A DNA stretch of 5,720 nt from positions 1 to 5,720 of the forward strand of contig JARHYY010000053.1 of the NCBI GenBank assembly GCA_029258405.1, written 5' to 3'. Position numbers and translations under genes: made by a program. The stretch is from Helicobacteraceae bacterium (GTDB taxonomy: Bacteria > Campylobacterota > Campylobacteria > Campylobacterales > Helicobacteraceae). Shown piece after piece: positions 1 to 5,587 of this stretch (position 1 is the first letter of the stretch; each line of letters begins with the position of its first letter). Under the pieces are notes generated by a model that was given only the letters and a program-made list of their open reading frames with translations, was not told the DNA's origin and made no database searches.

Positions 1-80
1 TTAATGTATTTTGGTATATATAGATGTATCTTTAATACTTTTAAGTATTACATGTTATATATAACTCTTTAAAGTGAATG
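1..80 (+). repeat. Possible truncated fourth repeat copy
   Basis: The window opens with TTAATG, then TATTTTGGTATATATA, and later TTATATATAACTCTTT and AGTG. These blocks match the order TTAATG, GGTATATATA, ATATAACTTTAT, AGTG in the copy at 365-495. The copy may begin before the window. The match is suggestive only because both stretches are highly AT-rich. Confidence 0.22.
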
Positions 81-160
81 TCATATTCAATCTCAGCTTG
101 TATATGAGATATATTTGCTGATATGTAAAAGCTATTTCTCTTTAAGAGAATTTCTTTGTT

Positions 161-225
161 CTTTTGAATGTATTTATATGGCTAGGTTTTTAGCTCTACT
201 CTTATATAAGAGCTTAATACTTATG
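161..225 (+). repeat. Probable decayed third copy of the repeat
   Basis: Several blocks of the 365-495 repeat recur here in order: CTTTTG-ATG followed by TAT and ATAT, then CTAGG with a T run, then TTTAGCTCT and AGCTTAATA. In the left copy the equivalents are CTTTTGTATGG, CTAGGTGTTTTT, TTTAGCTTTT and AGCTTATAATA. Similarity is weak and the DNA is low-complexity, so chance is not excluded. Confidence 0.3.
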
Positions 226-364
226 CTTGAGAATCAATGAGATTTGTATATTGCAAGGGATTATTTATTGTAAGAAATTATTCTATATTATTACCTCAAG
301 TCTAACTCCTTAATCATATCAATAGCATATATGAGAACATATATATAAGAGTGCTTTGAGATAG

Positions 365-495
365 CTCCTTAATGCTCTTTTGTATGGTATATATAATTCT
401 AGGTGTTTTTACTCTTTAGCTTTTACAATAAGCTTATAATATAACTTTATATAGTGGAGTTAAGTAAATTCTTTAAGGTTTATTCTGTTATTTGA
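365..495 (+). repeat. Dispersed repeat, left copy (about 130 bp)
   Basis: This stretch aligns end to end with 5268-5402 in the same orientation. The best-conserved part is 366-393 against 5269-5296, 28 nt with one mismatch, including the exact 19-mer CTCTTTTGTATGGTATATA at 375-393. Beyond the core the copies share, in order, TCTA-GTG, an AGCT-AT-ATAACTT block, ATAGTG-AGTT and a CTATTT/TTATTT end, with small insertions and deletions. I see no open reading frame, transposase or terminal inverted repeats. The element class is unknown. Confidence 0.65.
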
Positions 496-766
496 ATTTT
501 TGGACTCTAAGGTTTATTGCTTGTTTGAGTTTTGAGGTTTGGGTATAGTATAATTGAGTCTCTTGTTGGGTTGTGTGAAATAGTGCTTGTGGAGGTTGTA
601 TATTTGTTAGAATTACATTTTTTAAATGTATTTGATTTATGTAAAATAATTAAGGATATATGCTTTTTATACTTTTATAACAAGAACTGCAAATATATAC
701 CTCAGAATAATGAATTAAAGTAATTTAAAAGATTACGCATTTAATTATCTCTTATTTGTTGTGCTT

Positions 767-788
767 ACTTATTTTTAAGTGCTTTTTT
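767..788 (+). terminator. Weak terminator-like hairpin, plus orientation
   Basis: ACTTA (767-771) and TAAGT (776-780) can pair around a TTTT loop. After GC comes a run of six T (783-788). The stem is short and lacks GC pairs. It points away from the LOG gene, so it cannot serve that operon. If functional it would end a plus-strand transcript from the gene-poor region to its left. Confidence 0.2.
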
Positions 789-822
789 GTTATATGTTAA
801 TGAGAGTTGGGGATAGGTTGTC

Positions 823-1434
823 TTAACATGCAAAAATAGCTTTAATATCTTCTAGTGAATCTGCAATTTTTATGAGATTTAACTCATCTTGCTCAATACA
901 TTGTTCATGGAGTAAAGAATGATTAAAAAAATGCAACATGGGTTGCCAAAATTTTTTGCCATAGAGTACAATGGGTCTTATTGGTCGTTTATGTGTTTGG
1001 CAGAGTACAAGAATATCAAAGAGCTCATCAAGTGTGCCAAAACCACCGGGAAAAATGATAAAAGCTGATGCTATTTGCTCAAAAAAGAATTTTCTAAGCC
1101 AAAATTCTTCAAAGTGTATTTGTATATCTAAAAAATTATTTGGTTTGTTCTCTCTTGGCAGTTTTATATTTAAGCCTACAGAAAATGCACCAGCATCTTT
1201 TGCCCCTTTATTAGCTGCTTCCATGATGCCATAGCCACCACCTGTGATAATACATGAGTTTTGTGCTAAGCTTTGAGAGATTTTTTGAGCCTGTGTGTAG
1301 TAAAAATGCTGCTCTTTTATGCGTGCACTCCCAAAGATAACAATACCATGGCTAAGATGGTGAGGGTTGAGCTCTTTAAGCCTCTGGATAACATGTTTTG
1401 TATCTGCTAAGTTTGTAAGCCATATGACTTCCAT
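823..1434 (-). CDS. LOG-family nucleotide 5'-monophosphate phosphoribohydrolase (TIGR00730-type)
   Basis: This is a predicted cytosolic Rossmann-fold enzyme of the LOG/YgdH-like family. Characterised members release a base from a nucleoside 5'-monophosphate, classically cytokinin riboside monophosphate. The 203-residue protein has the family signatures: FGSAR at 35-39, GGGYGIM at 65-71, and the phosphate and catalytic motif PGGFGTLDE at 129-137, with Arg114-Lys115 at the expected middle position. I chose the ATG at 1434 because GGAG (1442-1445, reverse strand) sits 7 nt upstream. A longer frame to 1497 would run 50 nt into acpS and adds residues foreign to the family. The gene is last in the fliL-acpS-LOG operon, 13 nt after the acpS stop. 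In an animal-associated bacterium the true substrate is unknown, with nucleotide salvage or housekeeping more likely than hormone synthesis. The family call is secure and the substrate is not. Confidence 0.9.
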   Translation of the reverse strand: MEVIWLTNLADTKHVIQRLKELNPHHLSHGIVIFGSARIKEQHFYYTQAQKISQSLAQNSCIITGGGYGIMEAANKGAKDAGAFSVGLNIKLPRENKPNNFLDIQIHFEEFWLRKFFFEQIASAFIIFPGGFGTLDELFDILVLCQTHKRPIRPIVLYGKKFWQPMLHFFNHSLLHEQCIEQDELNLIKIADSLEDIKAIFAC

Positions 1435-1447
1435 ATTATTACTCCTT

Positions 1448-1810
1448 TTATTGAGAAAAAAGTACGATGACCGCAGCAATAACCATGTTTTTCTCATGGC
1501 TTAGAGATATGCTATGCTGAATAATGCTAAAGTGCTCTACAACTTTTTGAGCAATAATAAAAAAAGGACAACCTCTATGGTCGCGAAGAACTTCTATGTC
1601 TAAAAATGAGCATTCTTTCCCAATGCCAGTACCTAAAGCTTTGCTTAAAGCCTCTTTACATGCCCATGCTGATGCAATTTTAGTGCTATCATGAACATAA
1701 AGGCTTAATTCATGAGCTGTCAAAAATCGTTTTAAACCCCTAGTGCCAAAACGAGCAATAAGATGTTCAAAACGGTCTATTGAAGTTATATCAATGCCAA
1801 TACGAAACAA
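1448..1810 (-). CDS. acpS: Holo-[acyl-carrier-protein] synthase
   Basis: AcpS transfers 4'-phosphopantetheine from CoA to a serine of apo acyl carrier protein in the cytosol, activating it for fatty acid synthesis. The 120-residue length is normal for the trimeric AcpS type. Visible signatures are the N-terminal GIDIT block with the metal-binding Asp7, the ACKEALSKALGTG motif with Glu53, GIGKECSFLDIEV at about 62-74, and SISLSHE at 100-106. The start is TTG at 1810. No ATG gives an intact GIDI strand, and AGG at 1818-1820 (reverse strand) lies 7 nt upstream, overlapping the fliL stop. It begins 8 nt after fliL and is followed 13 nt later by the LOG gene, so it is almost certainly co-transcribed and possibly translationally coupled. 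The fliL-acpS pairing is also found in H. pylori, from memory. Confidence 0.93.
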   Translation of the reverse strand: MFRIGIDITSIDRFEHLIARFGTRGLKRFLTAHELSLYVHDSTKIASAWACKEALSKALGTGIGKECSFLDIEVLRDHRGCPFFIIAQKVVEHFSIIQHSISLSHEKNMVIAAVIVLFSQ

Positions 1811-1818
1811 TACCTTAC

Positions 1819-2349
1819 CTATTGAACAACAAATTCCGTAAAGAAAATATTAACAATTTTTCCATCAACTAATGATTCATTCATCCGCTCCACAAGCTCA
1901 TCTTTGAGTTTTTCTTTTCCATTGACAGTTGAGATTTCTTCTATAGTTTTAGATGAGAGAACAGAAATTAAAACATCTCTTAAGGCTGGGATTTTTGTAT
2001 CGAGCTCTAAGGCAAGTTTATCTGTGCTTAATTCTGCATCAACGGTAGTTTTTAGGTATCGTCTCCCACCTTGAGAAGAAAGATTTACTATTAGTTGATC
2101 AAATTTATAGATAGGACCCATGCTTAAAAAAACATTTCCACCTGAACGCATGTTTTGTGCAGGATTGCCACCTCCGCTTACTGGAGCAGATTGTGCTTGT
2201 TGTTGTATTTCATCATCTCCAGAAAGAATAAGTACAGCAACTACAGCTGCTATGATAAGGAGCAAAACAACTACAGCTGCTATGATGATAATAATAAGTT
2301 TGTTCCCTCCACCTCCAGAAGATTCTTCAACTTTCTTTTCGTCTGCCAT
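1819..2349 (-). CDS. fliL: Flagellar basal body-associated protein FliL
   Basis: FliL is a single-pass inner-membrane protein that surrounds or supports the flagellar stator and modulates torque and swimming. This 176-residue protein has a short charged cytoplasmic N-terminus with a Gly run at 12-15, one long transmembrane helix at about 18-43, a Gln/Ser/Gly-rich periplasmic linker at about 48-72, and a conserved C-terminal domain. That domain contains GPIYKFDQLIVNL (78-90), RRYLKTTVDAEL (96-107) and the ending IFFTEFVVQ. The ATG at 2349 is preferred over TTG at 2364 because GGAG (2356-2359, reverse strand) is 6 nt upstream of it. It is first in the operon with acpS and the LOG gene and divergent from flgA. 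An oddity is that the helix is encoded by two 30-bp-spaced copies of a 19-nt sequence (2238-2256, 2268-2286), giving a repeated IIAAVV. Confidence 0.93.
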   Translation of the reverse strand: MADEKKVEESSGGGGNKLIIIIIAAVVVLLLIIAAVVAVLILSGDDEIQQQAQSAPVSGGGNPAQNMRSGGNVFLSMGPIYKFDQLIVNLSSQGGRRYLKTTVDAELSTDKLALELDTKIPALRDVLISVLSSKTIEEISTVNGKEKLKDELVERMNESLVDGKIVNIFFTEFVVQ

Positions 2350-2381
2350 ATTTTTCTCCAACAACTGATTTTAAAGCTTAT

Positions 2382-2387
2382 ATTATA
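2382..2387 (-). promoter_or_regulatory. Candidate -10 element for the fliL operon
   Basis: Read on the minus strand this is a perfect TATAAT, inside an AT-rich context, 32 nt upstream of the fliL ATG. A start about 7 nt downstream would leave a leader of about 25 nt containing the GGAG site. I see no convincing -35 box, which is usual for Helicobacter sigma-80 promoters. I found no sigma-54 (GG-N10-GC) pattern in the divergent region. TATAAT-like words are common in such AT-rich DNA. Confidence 0.4.
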
Positions 2388-2398
2388 TAAAAAGAGCC

Positions 2399-2404
2399 TA
2401 CAAT
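2399..2404 (+). promoter_or_regulatory. Candidate -10 element for the flgA operon
   Basis: TACAAT on the plus strand lies about 60 nt before the flgA start, within the 116-nt divergent region. No clear -35 box is visible. If used, it would sit about 12 nt from the fliL -10 candidate in opposite orientation, so the two operons would share a back-to-back promoter zone. This is weak evidence from motif match and position only. Confidence 0.25.
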
Positions 2405-2465
2405 ATCTCATTAAAAAAGCAAAAAATATGAAAAACTTTGAATGATTTGTATGGGGAGTGTGCAA

Positions 2466-3395
2466 ATGTTAAAAATCATGGCTTTCATCAGCATTTTTTG
2501 TGTTCTTATATCTTATAAATCTTATGCGGCATTGCAAGAAAATTTGAAACAAGAAGAAATTCTAAGACTTGAAAAACGATATGATTTTACTGATAATGTA
2601 ATTACCTCCCAAGATATTATACAAGATGCTCCTTTTTTTGAATTATTCAATATAGAAAAAACTGTAAATGTCTATAAAGTCAAAAGTGCTTTTGTTGTTG
2701 ATAAGTTCAAAGAACATAATATAACAGTCATCTCTTCATCTCCTACTATTGAATTTATACGAATAAAACAAAATAGGATCAAAGCACTTGAGGAAAAAAT
2801 AGGTCCTTTATTTGTGGAACATTATGCTAAGTATAATATTTTAATACAAGATGTTTTTGTATCGCCTATAAATAATATTAATTTAGATACATTAAAGCTT
2901 TATGACTACGAATTTCCAGAAAAAGCTCAAAAACGCTCAAGCGGTACTTTTGTGGCACATTTTATAGCAACTGATGGGGATATTAAGCGAGTGTATTGTC
3001 GCTATGAAATTCAGGCAACACTTGAGGCAATTAGAACAACAAAAACACTTCGCACAGGAGATTTGATTGGAATGAATAATGTAGAGATTGTAAGAATCCC
3101 TTTTGAGAATATGGGTAAAGAATTGATGCAAAAAAGTGATATTGAGCAATATTCAATTCGTTCTTATACTGTAAAAAATTCTATTTTACACAAAAATGAC
3201 TTAACAGCAAAAATTATTATTCGGCGAGGTGATTTAGTGTATGTGCTTATCAATGATGGAAAAGTGCTTCTTGGTTTTGATGGTGTTGCCCAACAAAATG
3301 GAGCGATTGGCAAAAAAATTCGCGTTAAGAATCCAAAAACGAATAAAAGCTATGATGCGTTTGTGATTGATGAAAAGCGTGTAGAAATACGTTAG
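2466..3395 (+). CDS. flgA: Flagellar P-ring assembly chaperone FlgA, extended N-terminus
   Basis: FlgA is a periplasmic chaperone needed to assemble the FlgI P-ring around the flagellar rod. The 309-residue protein starts with a hydrophobic signal peptide ending near SYA (19-21). A middle region at about 22-180 matches no motif I know. Next comes a SAF-type domain at about 186-250 (TLRTGDLIG, VEIVRIPFEN, LHKNDLTAK), and then a C-terminal beta domain with IIRRGDLVYV, GAIGKKIRVKNPKTNKSY and AFVIDEKRVEIR, typical of FlgA. I chose the ATG at 2466 because GGGGAG at 2453-2458 is 7 nt upstream and the signal peptide then begins MLKIM. The upstream ATG at 2442 lacks a site. It is about 90 residues longer than the roughly 220-residue proteins I recall from H. 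pylori and Campylobacter. First gene of the flgA-ubiX-coaD-tmk operon. Confidence 0.88.
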   Translation: MLKIMAFISIFCVLISYKSYAALQENLKQEEILRLEKRYDFTDNVITSQDIIQDAPFFELFNIEKTVNVYKVKSAFVVDKFKEHNITVISSSPTIEFIRIKQNRIKALEEKIGPLFVEHYAKYNILIQDVFVSPINNINLDTLKLYDYEFPEKAQKRSSGTFVAHFIATDGDIKRVYCRYEIQATLEAIRTTKTLRTGDLIGMNNVEIVRIPFENMGKELMQKSDIEQYSIRSYTVKNSILHKNDLTAKIIIRRGDLVYVLINDGKVLLGFDGVAQQNGAIGKKIRVKNPKTNKSYDAFVIDEKRVEIR

Positions 3396-3405
3396 GAGCA
3401 ATATT

Positions 3406-3942
3406 ATGAAGCAAAGGCGTATTGTGGTGGCATTGAGCGGGGCAAGTGGCGTGCAACTTGGCATAAGGCTTATTCAGTCTATACCAAAAGATATAGAATG
3501 CTATGTGATTACTACAGATAGTGCTCAAGAGGTTATGCTCTGTGAAGCTAAAAGAGAATTGTTTGTATTTGATGATTCTTGTATTAGTGCTCAAGTAGCT
3601 TCTGGTTCTTTTTTATGTGAAAGCATGGCGGTTGTTCCTTGCAGTATGAATACATTAGCAAAGATAGCTTCAGGCATTGCTGATAATCTTACTACTCGTA
3701 CCGCAGCTGTTTTTTTAAAGGAAAGACGAAAAATTTTATTAGCTCCAAGAGAAATGCCCCTTAGCGGCATTGCATTAGAAAACATGCAGCGTCTTTTTCT
3801 CTATGGTGCTTTTATAGCACCACCAATAGCAGCGTATTATGCACAAATTAGGACATTAGAAGATATGGAAAACTTTTGGGTAGGTAAATGGCTTGATATT
3901 TTAGATATTCAACACACTCTTTTTCAGCGATGGGAGGGATAA
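3406..3942 (+). CDS. ubiX: UbiX-family flavin prenyltransferase
   Basis: UbiX attaches a dimethylallyl group to reduced FMN to make prenyl-FMN, the cofactor of UbiD-type decarboxylases. Helicobacter makes menaquinone by the futalosine route rather than ubiquinone, so a UbiD-like decarboxylase in that route is its likely client (inference). The 178 residues are normal length. Motifs are VVALSGASG (7-15, FMN phosphate), SGSF (66-69), VVPCSMNTLAKIASGIADNL (76-95), TR (97-98), LKERRK (104-109), REMPL (115-119, where many homologues have RETPL) and the late PP at 139-140. The start is supported by AGGAG at 3394-3398, which overlaps the flgA stop and leaves 7 nt to the ATG. The gap to flgA is 10 nt, and the TAA stop overlaps the coaD ATG by one base (TAATG). 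Confidence 0.93.
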   Translation: MKQRRIVVALSGASGVQLGIRLIQSIPKDIECYVITTDSAQEVMLCEAKRELFVFDDSCISAQVASGSFLCESMAVVPCSMNTLAKIASGIADNLTTRTAAVFLKERRKILLAPREMPLSGIALENMQRLFLYGAFIAPPIAAYYAQIRTLEDMENFWVGKWLDILDIQHTLFQRWEG

Positions 3943-4439
3943 TGCGTTATAAAACAGCAATATATCCGGGTACTTTTGACCCAATTACTAATGGACATTT
4001 AGATATTATGCAAAGAGCAACTTTGATATTTGATAAGGTTATTGTTGCTGTGGCACAATCCGCTGATAAATCACCACAATTTTCATTGCAAGAGCGAAAA
4101 GAAATGATAGAAATCGCTACAAAAGATTTGCAAAAAATTGCTGTTGAAAGTTTTGATACACTTTTAGCAGATTTTGCTCAAAAGAAACATGTTTCTGTGC
4201 TTATAAGAGGGCTTAGGGCAGTGAGCGATTTTGAATACGAACTACAAATAGGCTATGCTAATGCTTCTTTAGATCCTAACTTAGAAACAATTTATTTTAT
4301 GCCCAGCCTTAAAAATGCTTTCATTAGCTCTTCTGTGGTTCGTTCAATTCTTGCACATAATGGTAAGATATGCCATCTTGTCCCTCGAAAGATTTGTGAT
4401 TATTTGCAGCAAAAGGGTTATTATGTATGTGATACTTGA
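3942..4439 (+). CDS. coaD: Phosphopantetheine adenylyltransferase
   Basis: CoaD converts 4'-phosphopantetheine and ATP to dephospho-CoA and pyrophosphate, the penultimate step of CoA synthesis, in the cytosol. The 165-residue protein has the nucleotidyltransferase signature YPGTFDPITNGH (8-19, with TNGH as the T/HxGH motif), LIRGLRAVSDFEYELQ (87-102, substrate-binding Arg89 and Arg92) and the C-terminal ISSSVVR (128-134). I prefer the ATG at 3942 over that at 3930. The earlier start would add MGGI, which is simply the GGGAGGG ribosome-binding sequence (3932-3938) read as codons. The start overlaps the ubiX stop, implying coupled translation, and its own end overlaps tmk by 17 nt. A few C-terminal residues (GYYVCDT) extend beyond the H. 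pylori protein as I remember it. CoA made through this step is the donor used by AcpS, encoded in the divergent operon. Confidence 0.95.
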   Translation: MRYKTAIYPGTFDPITNGHLDIMQRATLIFDKVIVAVAQSADKSPQFSLQERKEMIEIATKDLQKIAVESFDTLLADFAQKKHVSVLIRGLRAVSDFEYELQIGYANASLDPNLETIYFMPSLKNAFISSSVVRSILAHNGKICHLVPRKICDYLQQKGYYVCDT

Positions 4440-4998
4440 AGGGATTGATACTAGCGGAAAAACAACACAAATTCAATATCTTAAGCCCCTTTTGCCTCAT
4501 GCCCTCTTTACTCAAGAGCCCGGTGGTACAGAAATAGGGGTTGCTTTAAAGGATATTATTATAAGCCATCAGCTAGCCCCAGCTACAGAGCTTTTTTTAT
4601 TCTTGGCTGACAGAGCAGAGCATTTTCATAAAGTTATTGCCCCTAACAAAGAAAGGCTGATTATTTCTGACAGAGGGCTTGTTTCAGGGATTGCTTATGC
4701 AGCTCATTCTTTTTTATTCTCTTTTCTACAGGAATCTAATGCTTTAGCACTTCATAATTATATGCCTGATTTAGTCATATTACTAGAAATAGATAGACAG
4801 ACACTCAAAAAAAGATTATCGCAAAAAAAGCAAGATAATATTGAATTAAGAGGCATTGAATATCTCTTGCATGTTCAAGAGCAAATGCACAATATTTGCA
4901 CAAAATTGCATCTAAAGATACATACAGTCAATGCTACCCAATGTGCAACAAATATTACAAAAGAAATTTTATCTACAATCATACAAGAAAACTCTTAG
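4423..4998 (+). CDS. tmk: Thymidylate kinase
   Basis: Tmk phosphorylates dTMP to dTDP with ATP, an essential cytosolic step toward dTTP. The 191-residue protein has the expected order of motifs: P-loop GIDTSGKT (7-14), TQEPGGT (30-36), LADRAEH (61-67, dTMP binding) and ISDRGLVSGIAYA (81-93, containing the DR-Y-motif). A basic LID-like stretch KKRLSQKKQ follows in the C-terminal half. The frame is open back to 4315, but family proteins begin at MYVILEG, so I place the start at ATG 4423. An AAAAGGG sequence at 4411-4417 lies 5 nt upstream, inside coaD. The 17-nt overlap with coaD suggests coupled translation. It is the last gene of the flgA-ubiX-coaD-tmk operon, and no clear intrinsic terminator follows it. 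Confidence 0.95.
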   Translation: MYVILEGIDTSGKTTQIQYLKPLLPHALFTQEPGGTEIGVALKDIIISHQLAPATELFLFLADRAEHFHKVIAPNKERLIISDRGLVSGIAYAAHSFLFSFLQESNALALHNYMPDLVILLEIDRQTLKKRLSQKKQDNIELRGIEYLLHVQEQMHNICTKLHLKIHTVNATQCATNITKEILSTIIQENS

Positions 4999-5267
4999 CA
5001 TTTAAGTCTTAATTGAATTCAATAAATTTAATATTTTTAAATATAATTAACAATAAATGCAAATATATTCAAGCACCACCCACCCTTTAGCACTAGCCCC
5101 TCAAAACCAAATGAGATTCTTTATTCATAAAAGCCACTAGCTCTTTTTTAAGGTTTTTACTTCATAATATTTTCACTCTTAATAATAACCTTTTATTGCT
5201 CTTGCTATTACTATGACTAATTCAAAAGAACCTCTTAGCATAGGTGTTTAAGCATTTTAAACTATTA

Positions 5268-5402
5268 TTCCTTAATCCTCTTTTGTATGGTATATAGCTC
5301 TAAGTGCTTAAAAGCTTTTGAGTTTTGTTGTAGTACATTTGAGCTCATATATAACTTATTGCATAGTGAGTTTAGTGTATTTTATTAAATTTTGCTATTT
5401 CA
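5268..5402 (+). repeat. Dispersed repeat, right copy (about 135 bp)
   Basis: This is the partner of 365-495, in direct orientation about 4.9 kb away on the other side of the seven-gene block. The exact 19-mer core lies at 5278-5296. The copies have diverged by substitutions and short indels, which suggests an old duplication or a genome-wide intergenic repeat family rather than a recent insertion. No coding capacity is visible. Confidence 0.65.
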
Positions 5403-5443
5403 TGATTGTTAAGCATTCATAGGTAGCAAGCCGCATATGACCC

Positions 5444-5475
5444 ATTCTCTATTCCAATAAAGCTCTATAGAGAAT
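5444..5475. repeat. Inverted repeat, 9-bp arms
   Basis: ATTCTCTAT (5444-5452) and ATAGAGAAT (5467-5475) are exact reverse complements around a 14-nt loop. A T-rich stretch (5480-5493, interrupted by A) follows on the plus strand. It could be a weak plus-strand terminator or a protein-binding site. The distance to tmk (about 450 nt) makes it an unlikely end for that operon. Confidence 0.35.
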
Positions 5476-5587
5476 TGCATTATTTTTTATTTTGCAATAG
5501 GATATATGCAATATTTAAAATCTTTAGTTATTTGCATATTCTAAGTCTTATACAATTCTACCACGATATATTGATAAAGATATAGAT

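Larger units (their letters stand above)
1..822. other. AT-rich gene-poor region with decayed repeats
   Basis: I find no convincing gene here. The longest open frame (532-723, 63 codons) begins with TTG, lacks a Shine-Dalgarno sequence and resembles no family I know. The sequence is dominated by TATATA-like runs, short perfect palindromes (33-50, 136-150, 199-212, 614-630) and several degenerate direct repeats described separately. From about 470 to 620 the plus strand is strikingly rich in T and G and poor in C, unlike the stretch before it. The minus-strand operon fliL-acpS-LOG runs into this region from the right, and I could not find a clear terminator for it. It may be decayed DNA, a repeat array or an unrecognised non-coding RNA locus, and the sequence alone does not decide. 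Confidence 0.6.

Noticed and set aside
532..723. 63-codon plus-strand open frame in the left region
   Set aside because: It starts with TTG, has no ribosome-binding site, is made of Leu/Ile/Tyr-rich low-complexity sequence and lies in a repeat-bearing AT-rich region.
713..746. Bulged hairpin (AATTAAA-GTAAT with ATTAC-TTTAATT)
   Set aside because: The pairing is good but almost entirely A/T, and no T run follows on either strand, so I do not call it a terminator. It could equally be chance in this composition.
1..822. CRISPR array or known small RNA (6S, SRP, RNase P, tmRNA)
   Set aside because: The repeats are irregularly spaced and too divergent for CRISPR, and no conserved core of the known RNAs or tRNA T-loop was found.
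971..1234. 87-codon plus-strand frame
   Set aside because: It is antisense to the LOG gene, covering its catalytic motifs, and is Ser/Lys-rich as expected for a shadow frame.
2120..2445. Two plus-strand frames overlapping fliL
   Set aside because: They are antisense to the FliL membrane helix and linker. Their composition (Thr/Cys/Ser runs) mirrors the opposite strand.
3234..3785. Minus-strand frames across the flgA end and ubiX
   Set aside because: They are antisense to two well-recognised genes, have no ribosome-binding sites and show no family features.
4315..4422. N-terminal extension of Tmk to an ATG at 4315
   Set aside because: It would overlap coaD by 125 nt and add 36 residues before the conserved MYVILEG start of thymidylate kinases.
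365..5402. Composite mobile element bounded by the direct repeats
   Set aside because: The enclosed genes are essential core genes in normal operons, and there is no transposase, integrase or target duplication.
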